From contig NZ_LZIF01000083.1 of assembly GCF_001667145.1 (NCBI RefSeq), forward strand, positions 124,001 to 188,000: DNA of 64,000 nucleotides, read 5' to 3'. Both the position numbers and the translations under genes were made by a program. Shown one piece after another: positions 27,827-36,243 of this stretch. This DNA is from Mycobacterium sp. 852002-51971_SCH5477799-a (GTDB lineage: Bacteria > Actinomycetota > Actinomycetes > Mycobacteriales > Mycobacteriaceae). A model generated the notes under the pieces. It was not told where the DNA came from. It searched no databases and worked only from the letters and a program-made list of their open reading frames with translations. Each line of letters begins with the position of its first letter. Within the stretch, counting starts at the first letter, position 1.

Positions 27827-28627
27827 TCATACAGCGACTGGGGCTTTGATCGCCGGATGGGGGTCGTAGTTCTTCACGACGACGTCGTCGTAGGTGTAAT
27901 CGAAAATCGAATCCCGGGCGCCCAGAACGAGTTCGGGGTATGGCCGGGGGTCGCGGCTCAGCTGCAGCCGCACCTGCTCGACATGGTTGTCGTAGATGTG
28001 GCAGTCCCCGCCCGTCCACACGAACTCACCGACAGCGAGGCCGGACTGGGCCGCCATCATGTGCGTCAGCAGCGCGTAGCTGGCGATGTTGAAGGGCACA
28101 CCCAAAAACAGGTCGGCGCTGCGCTGATAGAGCTGGCAGCTCAGCCGCCCGTCGGCCACGTAGAACTGGAAGAACGCGTGACACGGCGGCAGCGCCATCC
28201 GCGGTATTTCGCCGACATTCCAGGCCGACACGATGATGCGCCGCGAGTCGGGGTCGGTGCGCAACAGGTTCAGGGCCGCGCTGATCTGATCGACGTGCTC
28301 GCCCGACGGCGTCGGCCAAGACCGCCATTGCACACCGTAGATCGGCCCGAGATCGCCTGTGCTGCTTGCCCATTCGTCCCAGATCGTAACTCCGTGCTCG
28401 TGCAGCCAGGCGACGTTGGAATCGCCGCGCAGGAACCACAGCAATTCGTAGATCACCGACTTCAGGTGCACCTTCTTGGTGGTGAGCAGCGGGAACCCGG
28501 CCGACAGGTCATAGCGCAGCTGCTGGCCGAACAGGCTGCGGGTCCCGGTGCCGGTGCGGTCGGATTTGGCCGTTCCCTGGTCGAGCACCAAGCGGAGCAA
28601 GTCCTCGTAGGGGGTCGGGATCGGCAC
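27827..28627 (-). CDS. thyA: thymidylate synthase
   Basis: The classical ThyA methylates dUMP with methylene-THF, producing DHF that the adjacent DfrA recycles. The nucleophilic cysteine is in [12 protein letters not shown], the dUMP-binding arginines in [13 protein letters not shown], and the N-terminal [20 protein letters not shown] is typical. Length is 266 residues, starting with a GTG at 28627-28625 (VPIPTPYE). Nothing unusual. Confidence 0.97.
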   Translation of the reverse strand: MPIPTPYEDLLRLVLDQGTAKSDRTGTGTRSLFGQQLRYDLSAGFPLLTTKKVHLKSVIYELLWFLRGDSNVAWLHEHGVTIWDEWASSTGDLGPIYGVQWRSWPTPSGEHVDQISAALNLLRTDPDSRRIIVSAWNVGEIPRMALPPCHAFFQFYVADGRLSCQLYQRSADLFLGVPFNIASYALLTHMMAAQSGLAVGEFVWTGGDCHIYDNHVEQVRLQLSRDPRPYPELVLGARDSIFDYTYDDVVVKNYDPHPAIKAPVAV

Positions 28628-28725
28628 GCCGCAAGCTTAGCGGCGATCGCAACCGCGGCGTGGCCGGGCGCGGCGGGTCGGCGCCGAATAATTCGGGTCT
28701 AGCCGCGCGGAGTAGAACGGGTGCC

Positions 28726-29475
28726 ATGCCGAACATCATCGACACCATCACCACACCCGATGGCACCTGCACGGTGCACCTGTTCACCCCCGATGGCCCG
28801 GAATCGCAAGTCCCGTGGCCCGCGGTGGTCATGTATCCCGACGCCGGCGGCGTGCGCGACACGTTCGAGCAGATGGCCGCCAAGCTGGCCGCGTTCGGTT
28901 ACGCGGTGCTGCTTCCGGATGTGTACTACCGCACCGCGGACTGGGCGCCGTTCGACATGGCGACGGTCTTCAGCGACCCGAAAGAACGCGGACGCCTGTT
29001 CTCGATGATCGGCAGCGTCACCCCGGACCGGATGGCGGCCGACGCCCGCGCGTTCTTCGACTATCTGGCCGCCCGCCCCGAGGTGGCCGGCGAGCGATTC
29101 GGGGTGTGCGGCTACTGCATGGGCGGCCGGACGTCCCTCATGGTGGCCGGGCGGGTGCCCGACCGGGTGGCCGCGGCGGCGTCCTTCCATGGCGGCGGCC
29201 TGGTGACCGACACCGACGACAGCCCGCACCTACTCGCGGACCGGATGACCGCCACGGTGTACGTGGGCGGCGCCAAGGACGACGCGTCGTTCACCGCCGA
29301 TCACGCCGAACAGCTCGACAAAGCGCTGACGGCGGCCGGTGTCGAGCACACCACCGAGTGGTATCCGGCCGGCCACGGATTCGCGGTTCCGGACAACGCG
29401 CCCTACGACGCTGCGGCGGCCGAGCGGCACTGGGAAGCGATGACGGAGGTGTTCGCTTCGGCGCTACCGCGCTAG
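28726..29475 (+). CDS. dienelactone hydrolase family protein
   Basis: A 249-residue alpha/beta hydrolase orthologous to Rv2765. The nucleophile is a cysteine in the elbow GVCGYCMGGRTS (about residue 128), with the Asp in GAKDDASF and His in PAGHGFAVP, the C-D-H triad of dienelactone hydrolases. The family opens dienelactones in chlorocatechol breakdown, but many actinobacterial members have other ester or lactone substrates. The ATG at 28726 is the first with family similarity; longer frames are not conserved. It is divergent from thyA (98 bp) and converges with the acyl-CoA dehydrogenase gene with a 3-bp gap. Confidence 0.88.
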   Translation: MPNIIDTITTPDGTCTVHLFTPDGPESQVPWPAVVMYPDAGGVRDTFEQMAAKLAAFGYAVLLPDVYYRTADWAPFDMATVFSDPKERGRLFSMIGSVTPDRMAADARAFFDYLAARPEVAGERFGVCGYCMGGRTSLMVAGRVPDRVAAAASFHGGGLVTDTDDSPHLLADRMTATVYVGGAKDDASFTADHAEQLDKALTAAGVEHTTEWYPAGHGFAVPDNAPYDAAAAERHWEAMTEVFASALPR

Positions 29476-29478
29476 CCG

Positions 29479-30582
29479 TCAGAACGCCGGCAGGTCCACC
29501 AGCTCGGCCAGCCGAGCGCGGTGGCGGTAGGCGGTGCCGAATGCCAGCTGGTCGCTCTTGGCCCGCTTGAGATACAGGTGCGCCGGATATTCCCAGGTCA
29601 TTCCTATGCCGCCGTGCAGCTGCACGCACTCTTCGGCGGCATGCACGGCGACCTCCCCGCAGTAGGCCTGGGCGATCGCCGCCGCCGCGTCCGCATCTTC
29701 CGCGCCCCGGGCGCACGTGTCGGCCGCATAGCGCGCCGCGGCGGCCGCAGCGCCCACCTCGAACCACAGATCCGCCAAGCGGTGCTTGACGGCCTGGTAG
29801 GAGCCGATCGTGCGGCCGAACTGCCTGCGTTGCCTGACGTACTCCAGTGTGGTGTCAAAGCACCATTGGGCGACCCCGAGTTGCTCGGACGCCAGCAGGG
29901 CCGCCGAAGTGCGGATCGCTTCGGTGACCGGCTCGTCACCCGCTCCGACAACCGATGACGGAGATCCCGAAAACGACACGGCGGCAAGGGGTCTGGTCAT
30001 ATCCAGCGCGAGTAGTGGTGATATCTGCACGCCCGCGGCGTCGCGGGCGACGGTGTGTAACTCGAGCCCGTCGCGCCCGGTGACCGGAACCACCAGCACA
30101 TCGGCGGCGTCGGCACCGGCCACGCTGGTGACCGACCCCCTCAGCCCGTCGGCGTCGGCGCGCACCCCGCTGATCGGGTCGCCCGGTGCGTTCGACAGCG
30201 GGACCACCAGCGCCGCCGTCAGCTCGCCCTGGGCCAGGCCCGGCAGGGTTGCGGTGTCACCGGCTCGCAGCAGCACGATCGTGGCGAGGACCGCGCTGGA
30301 CAGAAACGGAACCGGGGCGACCGCCCGGCCGATTTCCTCCATGACCACGGCGGCCTCGCGGACGGTCGCGTCGGCTCCGCCCAGGGACTCCGGAACCAGC
30401 AGGCCGGCCGCGCCCAGTTCGGTGGCCAGCGTGTGCCACACGCCCGAAAAGTCCTGTGGTTGCGGGTCGTAGAGGCGCGTCACCGATTCGGGCGGGCACC
30501 GCTCGGCGAAGAGCTGACGGACGCCGGCCCGCAAAGCCTCTTCGGTGTCGGAATACAGCAGGTCGGCGGTGTGCGGGCTCAT
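29479..30582 (-). CDS. acyl-CoA dehydrogenase, short subunit of a pair
   Basis: A 367-residue acyl-CoA dehydrogenase-fold protein. The C-terminal FAD-binding helix region is recognisable as RRQFGRTIGSYQAVKHRLAD and the end as QLHGGIGMTWEYPAHLYLKR, a signature seen in mycobacterial FadE proteins that pair with another FadE. Its ATG overlaps the stop of the upstream acyl-CoA dehydrogenase gene in ATGA, so the two are translationally coupled. I infer a heteromeric alpha2beta2 enzyme like ChsE/FadE28-29, acting on a branched, steroid-like or other bulky acyl-CoA; the substrate is not known. Confidence 0.86.
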   Translation of the reverse strand: MSPHTADLLYSDTEEALRAGVRQLFAERCPPESVTRLYDPQPQDFSGVWHTLATELGAAGLLVPESLGGADATVREAAVVMEEIGRAVAPVPFLSSAVLATIVLLRAGDTATLPGLAQGELTAALVVPLSNAPGDPISGVRADADGLRGSVTSVAGADAADVLVVPVTGRDGLELHTVARDAAGVQISPLLALDMTRPLAAVSFSGSPSSVVGAGDEPVTEAIRTSAALLASEQLGVAQWCFDTTLEYVRQRRQFGRTIGSYQAVKHRLADLWFEVGAAAAAARYAADTCARGAEDADAAAAIAQAYCGEVAVHAAEECVQLHGGIGMTWEYPAHLYLKRAKSDQLAFGTAYRHRARLAELVDLPAF

Positions 30583-31769
30583 CGGGGGAGGTCCTTCCAG
30601 GCGGCCTCTTTGTCGACGCGGTGTTCGCCCGGCAGGCCGAGGATCCGTTCGGAAATGGTGTTGCGCAGGATTTCCGACGTACCGCCCTCGATCGAATTGC
30701 CGCGCGCGCGCAGGTAGCGGTAGCCGGGCCCGCGACCGACCAGGTCGACCGTCTCGGGCCTGCGCATGGTCCAGTCATCGTAGAGCAGCGCCGCTTCGCC
30801 GTGCAGCTCGATCTCGAAGCCCGAAATCGCTTGTGCCAGTTTGGCGAACGCTACCTTCATGCCGGCTCCTTCCGGGCCGGGCTGACCGGTGGCCGCCTGT
30901 TGCCGCAACCGTTCACCGGCCAGCCGGAGGATCTCCGCCTCAACCCACAGCCGCATCAGCTGATCGTGCATTGCGGGGTTGCGCAGCGCCGGCTCGTCGC
31001 GCCAGGCCGCGGTGACTTTGCCGATATGGCCACCCTCTCGGGGCGCGCCGGCGCGCGACCCGATGGCGACGCGTTCGTTGTTGAGGGTCGTAGTGGCGAC
31101 GCGCCAGCCACCGCCCTCCGGGCCGAGCCGATTCGCATCGGGCACCCGGACATCGGTGAGGAACACTTCGTTGAATTCCGCCTCGCCGGTGATCTGGCGC
31201 AACGGCCGGATTTCGACGCCCGGTTGCGTCATGTCGCAGAGAAAATAAGTCAGGCCATGGTGTTTGGGCACGGACGGATCGGTCCGGGCGACCAGGATGG
31301 CCATCTGCGCGTGCTGCGCCTGCGACGTCCACACCTTCTGCCCGTTGACAATCCAGTCGTCACCGTCGCGCACCGCACGGGTGGCCACCCCGGCCAGGTC
31401 CGATCCGGCGCCCGGCTCGCTGAACAGCTGGCAGTAGATCTGCTCACCGGTGAACAACGGGCGCAGGAACTTTCGCTTCTGCTCGTCGGTGCCGAACGCC
31501 GCGATCGTCGGCGCCGCCATGCCCATGCCGATGTAATTCTTGGGGGTGCCGCCCACCGGCGCACCGGCGGCGGCCAGCCGCGCATCGACGCGCTCCTGAG
31601 CGGTGCGCGGCAGGTCCAGCCCGCCGAAACCGTGCGGTAGGTGCACCCAGGCCAGGCCCGCATCGTATTGCGCGCCAAGGAAATCCCGCGCCTCGCTGGT
31701 GGCCGGATCGTGCTCGTCGAGCAGTGCCTGAACCCGCGTGTCCAGGTCGGCAGCATCGACGGCGGTCAT
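30579..31769 (-). CDS. acyl-CoA dehydrogenase, large subunit of a pair
   Basis: A 396-residue acyl-CoA dehydrogenase. Seen are QLFSEPGAGSDLAGVAT (flavin contact), VNGQKVWTSQAQHA, and the C-terminal SIEGGTSEILRNTISERILG, where members carry the residues near the catalytic base. It is longer than its partner downstream and overlaps it by ATGA; its own ATG at 31769 overlaps the stop of the SDR gene in the same way. The three genes therefore form one coupled operon, consistent with a beta-oxidation-like pathway in which the SDR handles a hydroxy- or ketoacyl intermediate. Confidence 0.9.
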   Translation of the reverse strand: MTAVDAADLDTRVQALLDEHDPATSEARDFLGAQYDAGLAWVHLPHGFGGLDLPRTAQERVDARLAAAGAPVGGTPKNYIGMGMAAPTIAAFGTDEQKRKFLRPLFTGEQIYCQLFSEPGAGSDLAGVATRAVRDGDDWIVNGQKVWTSQAQHAQMAILVARTDPSVPKHHGLTYFLCDMTQPGVEIRPLRQITGEAEFNEVFLTDVRVPDANRLGPEGGGWRVATTTLNNERVAIGSRAGAPREGGHIGKVTAAWRDEPALRNPAMHDQLMRLWVEAEILRLAGERLRQQAATGQPGPEGAGMKVAFAKLAQAISGFEIELHGEAALLYDDWTMRRPETVDLVGRGPGYRYLRARGNSIEGGTSEILRNTISERILGLPGEHRVDKEAAWKDLPR

Positions 31770-32548
31770 TGCCCGCCGCCCGGCGCGGATTGGAATCCCT
31801 GTGCGGCGCCGAGCAGCAGGCCACCGTCGATCACCATGGTCTCGCCGGTGATCCAGCTCGCCGCGTCGGAAACCAGGAAGGCGACGGCCGCGGCCACGTC
31901 GACCGGCTCCCCGATGCGCCCGAGCGCGATCGACGACGCCAGCGGGTCCTCGTGGTCCTTCCACAGCGCCTCGGCGAGGCGGGTGCGCACCACACCCGGG
32001 CAAATCGCGTTGACCCTGACGCGCGGCGAGAGTTCCAGCGCCAGTTGCTTGGTGACGTGGATCAGCGCCGCCTTGGTGGCGTTGTACATGCCCATCGCCG
32101 GCGATTGATGCATGCCGCCGATGGAGGCCGTGTTGACGATCGCCCCGCCGTGCTCGCCCATCCACGACTTGACGACGAGCGAAGTCCACAGCAGCGGCGC
32201 CCACAGGTTGACGTCGAAGATCTTGGTGAAACGGGCGTGATCCTGGTCGATCAGCGGACCGTAGGCCGGGTTGGTTCCGGCGTTGTTGATCAGGATGTCG
32301 ACGCCGCCGAAGCGCTCCAGCGTGAGCTCGACGCAGCGCCGCGCCGCGTCCTCGTCGACCGCGTGGGCGCCCACCCCGAGGGCCTGCTGCCCCACCTGGG
32401 CGGCGGCCTCGTCGGCGGCCTCCTGCTTGCGCGCGGTGAGCACCACATTGGCGCCCGCGGCCGCCAGCTGCTGGGCTATCGAGAGGCCGATTCCGCGCGA
32501 CGCGCCGGTGATGATCGCGGTGCGGCCGGTCAGATCTTGTGAGGTCAT
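31766..32548 (-). CDS. SDR family oxidoreductase (Rv2766c-like)
   Basis: A 260-residue classical SDR, the same length as M. tuberculosis Rv2766c, annotated there as a 3-oxoacyl-ACP reductase-like enzyme. The cofactor motif is TGASRGIGLSIA, the NAG motif NNAGTNP, the catalytic Ser and Tyr/Lys in NTASIGG and YNATKAALIH, and a family PG motif in ICPGVVRT. It starts at the ATG at 32548. The stop overlaps the large acyl-CoA dehydrogenase start, so I infer a role in the same acyl-CoA pathway. Confidence 0.9.
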   Translation of the reverse strand: MTSQDLTGRTAIITGASRGIGLSIAQQLAAAGANVVLTARKQEAADEAAAQVGQQALGVGAHAVDEDAARRCVELTLERFGGVDILINNAGTNPAYGPLIDQDHARFTKIFDVNLWAPLLWTSLVVKSWMGEHGGAIVNTASIGGMHQSPAMGMYNATKAALIHVTKQLALELSPRVRVNAICPGVVRTRLAEALWKDHEDPLASSIALGRIGEPVDVAAAVAFLVSDAASWITGETMVIDGGLLLGAAQGFQSAPGGGQ

Positions 32549-32682
32549 GGTGTCAGGCCTTCCGTCGCGGTCAGAGCCGCCGTGCGGCAGCGCAGACGTG
32601 GTTTGCTGCCGAATTTTATTCACGATGTTTTGGACATGTGTTGAGGTGGTATGCCACCCGCATGTTATCGAAATTGACACTC

Positions 32683-33003
32683 ATGAAACCGCTGGTTGTT
32701 GCCGGTGCCGTCGCTGCGGCCATCGCCGCCGCGCCCGCGGCCGCTGCTGACGTCTACGTCGGCGGACCGGCCGCTGCGCCCACGCATGTGACCTTCAAGG
32801 ACGACCCGGGCGGCGGCGGCTGCGACGCGAACGGAAACTGCGGCTCGGGCGGCCAGTTCAACGGCCCCGGCGGCGGTCCGGGTGGCCAGGGCTGCGTCCC
32901 GGGCGTCGGCTGCGGCTCCGGTGGGCAGAACGCGGGTCCGGGCGGCATTCCGGGCGGACAAGGCTGTCTGCCGGGCGTCGGCTGCGGCAGCGGCCACGCC
33001 TAG
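32683..33003 (+). CDS. secreted Gly/Cys-repeat protein
   Basis: A 106-residue exported protein of unknown function. The signal peptide is MKPLVVAGAVAAAIAAAPAA with cleavage expected near AAA-DV. The mature part, about 75 residues, is over a third glycine and carries a tandem repeat: GPGG-x-PGGQGC-x-PGVGCGSG occurs twice (about residues 63-104), preceded by a related CDANGNCGSGGQFN. Six cysteines are spaced so that two pairs recur, which could bind metal or form disulfides. An ATG at 32662 would add seven residues (MLSKLTL). It is convergent with the carboxylase gene (12-bp gap). Confidence 0.68.
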   Translation: MKPLVVAGAVAAAIAAAPAAAADVYVGGPAAAPTHVTFKDDPGGGGCDANGNCGSGGQFNGPGGGPGGQGCVPGVGCGSGGQNAGPGGIPGGQGCLPGVGCGSGHA

Positions 33004-33015
33004 TCGCTAAACCCT

Positions 33016-36000
33016 TCAGCCTCCCGAGAGCCTGGTGATCCAGGCCCGGGAGGTTGCTGGGTCTATGACGTCGTCCAGCTCGAATGTGGTGGCCGACCGC
33101 AGCGCCTTCCCGTGCTCGTAGGCCGCGGCCACCAGGCGATCGAACAGGCTTTGCCGTTCCGCGGGATCGTCGACGGCGGCCAGCTCCTTGCTGAAGCCGA
33201 GGCGCACGGCGCCTTCCAGGCCCATGCCGCCGATCTCTCCGGTCGGCCACGCGACCGTGAAGTGCGGCGCGCGGAATGAGCCGCCGGCCATCGCCATCGC
33301 GCCGAGCCCATATCCCTTGCGCAAGATGATCATTCCCAGCGGCACCGTCAGCCGCGCGCCCAGGACGAACATCCGGCCGAAACGGCGAACGGCCGCTTCC
33401 TTTTCCGCGTCGGGCCCGACCATGAAGCCCGGGGTGTCGCACAGCGAGATCACCGGCAACCCGAACGATTCGCACAACGCCAGGAAATCGCCGGTCTTGT
33501 CGGCGGCCTCGGCATCGATTGCGCCACCCAGGTGATGGGTGCTGTTGGCGATCAATCCGTACGGCACTCCTTCGACGCGCACCAGCGCGGTGACGATTCC
33601 CACCCCGTAATCCGGACGCAGCTCCAACACCGATCCGACGTCGACGATCGCCTCGATCGCCCGGTGCACGTCGTAGGCGCGTAACCGGTCCTGCGGCACC
33701 ACATGCCGGGCCAGCCGCGGATCGGGCGCCGCCCAGTCGCCCGCGCAGCCCTGAAAGTACGACAGGTATTGCTTGGCCAGGGCGACCGCATGCGCCTCAT
33801 CGCGGGCGACCAGGCTGACCACGCCGTTGCGGCGCTGTACGCCGATCGGTCCGATCGCCTCGGGCGGGTACACGCCCAGGCCGCCACCCTCGATCATCGC
33901 CGGCCCGCCCATCCCGATGTTGGCGTCCGGCGTTGCGATGATCACGTCGCAAACCCCGGCCAGCGCGGCATTGCCGGCGAAGCATCGGCCCGAGACGACC
34001 GACACGAGCGGCACTTCCCCGCTCAGTCCCGCCAGCATCCGGAAGGTCGGGACGTCCAGCCCGGCGGCGCCACCGACGTCGGTATCTCCCGGCCGGCCCC
34101 CGCCACCCTCGGCAAAAAGCACCACCGGCAACCGCTTTCGCGCGGCGAGGTCGAACACGCGGTCGGTCTTGGCGTGGTTGCGCATGCCCTGCGTGCCGGC
34201 CAGCACGGTGTAGTCGTAGGACACCACGACGGCCTGCGCCGCCGCCGGGCCGAACCGGTCCGCGCCGATGGTGGCCAGGCCGGCGACCAGGCCGTCGGCC
34301 GGGGTGTTGACGATCAGGTCCGCCTCCGAGCGACGGCTGCGCTGCGCGGCAACGGCCAGCGCGCCGTATTCGACGAAGCTGTCGGGATCGACGAGGTCGG
34401 CGATGTTCTCCCGTGCGGTGCGCCGGCCTTGGTTGTGCCGCTTGGTGACCGCGGCCTGGCGACCCTGGTCTAGGGTGAGGGAATGGCGGTGCACGACCTC
34501 GTCGAGGTCGGCGCGCGGCCGGTCGAGATCCGTTGCTGCCAAGCTTGATTCGCCGTCTTCGGTACTTGCGGTGCGGGTGAAGACCAGCAGCGGATCTCCG
34601 GTGCCGACCACCTGGCCGGGCGTCACCAGGATCCGGACGGTCCGCAGCGCGGCCGGCGCGACGAGCACGTGCTGCATCTTCATCGCTTCCAGGACAACCA
34701 GCTGGCCACCCGCGGCGTATTCGGTACCCTCGGGCACCACTTCGACCACGGTGCCGGCGAGCTGGGCGCGCAGCGCGTCCTCGCCGGGATAAAGCTCGAC
34801 CGCGGCCACCGGCGGTTCTTGCCGGTGGGACAGCGCGGCCCGGGCCAGTTCGGGGAGCTTTCCGTCGAGGAAACCGGTGCTCACCCAACCGGACTTGATC
34901 CGGTCGTCGCTCAGCAGCTCGCGCAGGAATCCGATGTTGGTGTGGACGCCCTCGATGCTGAACTCGGTCAGGGCGGTGCGGGCCTTGCGCACCGCCGCCC
35001 GCCAGGACGACCCGTGCACATTGACAATCAGCTTGGCCAGCAGCGAATCGTACTGGGGGTTTATCAGCAATCCGGCCCGGCCGTAGGTGTCGACACGCAC
35101 GCCGGGACCGCTGGGCGGGGAGAACACCGTGAGGGTGCCCGCGGATCCGGCGACGGAGCAGTCGGGTCCGACGGTCTCCGCGTTGACCCTGAGTTGGATG
35201 GCGATGCCGCGGCGCGCGGCGGGCTCGCCGATGACTTCCGTGCCGTCGGAGGCGATTCCGGATGCCAGCCCCAGCTGGTAGAAGGATGCGCCGCCGGCGA
35301 TGGCCACCTGGACGGCCACCAGGTCGAGCCCGGTGGTTTCCTCGGTGACGGTGTGCTCGACCTGGATTCGTGGGTTGACTTCGAGGAAGACGAACTGCTC
35401 GCCGGTGACCAGGAATTCGACCGTTGCCAGACCGCGCAGGCCCACGCGGGCGCACAACCGCGCCGCCGCCTCGTGCAGGGCTCGGCGCAGGTCATCCGAA
35501 AGCCCTTGCGCGGGCGCGATTTCGATAAGCTTCTGGTAGCGCCGCTGGATGCTGCAGTCGCGGTCGCCGACCGCGCGTGCGTGCGTCTGGTGGCCGGCCG
35601 GGGCGGCGACGACCTGCACCTCGATGTGGCGCGCGTCGGTGAGTAGCGCCTCGGCGAACAGCGCGGGATCGCCGAAGCCCAGCTGCGCCTCGGCGGCGCA
35701 GCGCTGATAGGCATCGTCGATCTGATCGGCGTTGTGCACCTGGCGCATACCACGTCCGCCGCCACCGGCGAGGGCCTTGATCATGATGCCGTCGCCGTGC
35801 TCGGCGAAGAATGCCCTGATGTCCTCGACGCTGCTGGCCCCCTCGGTCGCCGGCAGCACCGGCACCCCGGCGGCGATCGCGGCCCCGCGGGCCGACGTCT
35901 TGTTGCCGAGCAGCTCGAGCACCCGGGCGTCGGGACCCACGAACGTGTAGCCGCCCGTCGCGCAGGCGTCGGCGAATGCGGCGTTCTCGCTGAGGAATCC

Positions 36001-36243
36001 GTAACCGGGGTGAATCAAATCCGCAGCGGAGTTTTTCGCCGCGGCCAGCACGGCGGACTGGTCCAGGTAGGCACGCGGGCCTGCGCCCGGCAGGCCGATC
36101 GCCTCGTCCGCCGCGTGTACATGCGGGCTCTCCGCATCGTCCTCGGCATAGACGGCGATCGTGGGCATACCCAACTCGGTTGCGGTGCGGATGATTCGAA
36201 GGGCGATCTCGCCGCGGTTGGCGACCAGCAGGCTCGGGCTCAT
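33016..36243 (-). CDS. single-chain long-chain acyl-CoA carboxylase (BC-BCCP-CT)
   Basis: A 1075-residue biotin enzyme with all three functions on one chain. Residues about 1-450 are biotin carboxylase (LLVANRGEIALRII, ALAGGGGRGMR, FLEVNPRIQVEHTVTE). After a bridging region comes the biotinyl domain with the lysine in VLEAMKMQHV (about residue 555). The last 450 residues are the carboxyltransferase (KRHNQGRRTARENIADLVDP, GRCFAGNAALAG, CDTPGFMVGPDAEKEAAVRR). This architecture matches the long-chain acyl-CoA carboxylase (LCC) characterised structurally from M. avium subsp. paratuberculosis, which accepts short to long acyl-CoAs. The start at 36243 overlaps the stop of the upstream acyl-CoA ligase (ATGA), so ligase and carboxylase are coupled: activate an acid, then alpha-carboxylate it. 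Confidence 0.93.
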   Translation of the reverse strand: MSPSLLVANRGEIALRIIRTATELGMPTIAVYAEDDAESPHVHAADEAIGLPGAGPRAYLDQSAVLAAAKNSAADLIHPGYGFLSENAAFADACATGGYTFVGPDARVLELLGNKTSARGAAIAAGVPVLPATEGASSVEDIRAFFAEHGDGIMIKALAGGGGRGMRQVHNADQIDDAYQRCAAEAQLGFGDPALFAEALLTDARHIEVQVVAAPAGHQTHARAVGDRDCSIQRRYQKLIEIAPAQGLSDDLRRALHEAAARLCARVGLRGLATVEFLVTGEQFVFLEVNPRIQVEHTVTEETTGLDLVAVQVAIAGGASFYQLGLASGIASDGTEVIGEPAARRGIAIQLRVNAETVGPDCSVAGSAGTLTVFSPPSGPGVRVDTYGRAGLLINPQYDSLLAKLIVNVHGSSWRAAVRKARTALTEFSIEGVHTNIGFLRELLSDDRIKSGWVSTGFLDGKLPELARAALSHRQEPPVAAVELYPGEDALRAQLAGTVVEVVPEGTEYAAGGQLVVLEAMKMQHVLVAPAALRTVRILVTPGQVVGTGDPLLVFTRTASTEDGESSLAATDLDRPRADLDEVVHRHSLTLDQGRQAAVTKRHNQGRRTARENIADLVDPDSFVEYGALAVAAQRSRRSEADLIVNTPADGLVAGLATIGADRFGPAAAQAVVVSYDYTVLAGTQGMRNHAKTDRVFDLAARKRLPVVLFAEGGGGRPGDTDVGGAAGLDVPTFRMLAGLSGEVPLVSVVSGRCFAGNAALAGVCDVIIATPDANIGMGGPAMIEGGGLGVYPPEAIGPIGVQRRNGVVSLVARDEAHAVALAKQYLSYFQGCAGDWAAPDPRLARHVVPQDRLRAYDVHRAIEAIVDVGSVLELRPDYGVGIVTALVRVEGVPYGLIANSTHHLGGAIDAEAADKTGDFLALCESFGLPVISLCDTPGFMVGPDAEKEAAVRRFGRMFVLGARLTVPLGMIILRKGYGLGAMAMAGGSFRAPHFTVAWPTGEIGGMGLEGAVRLGFSKELAAVDDPAERQSLFDRLVAAAYEHGKALRSATTFELDDVIDPATSRAWITRLSGG

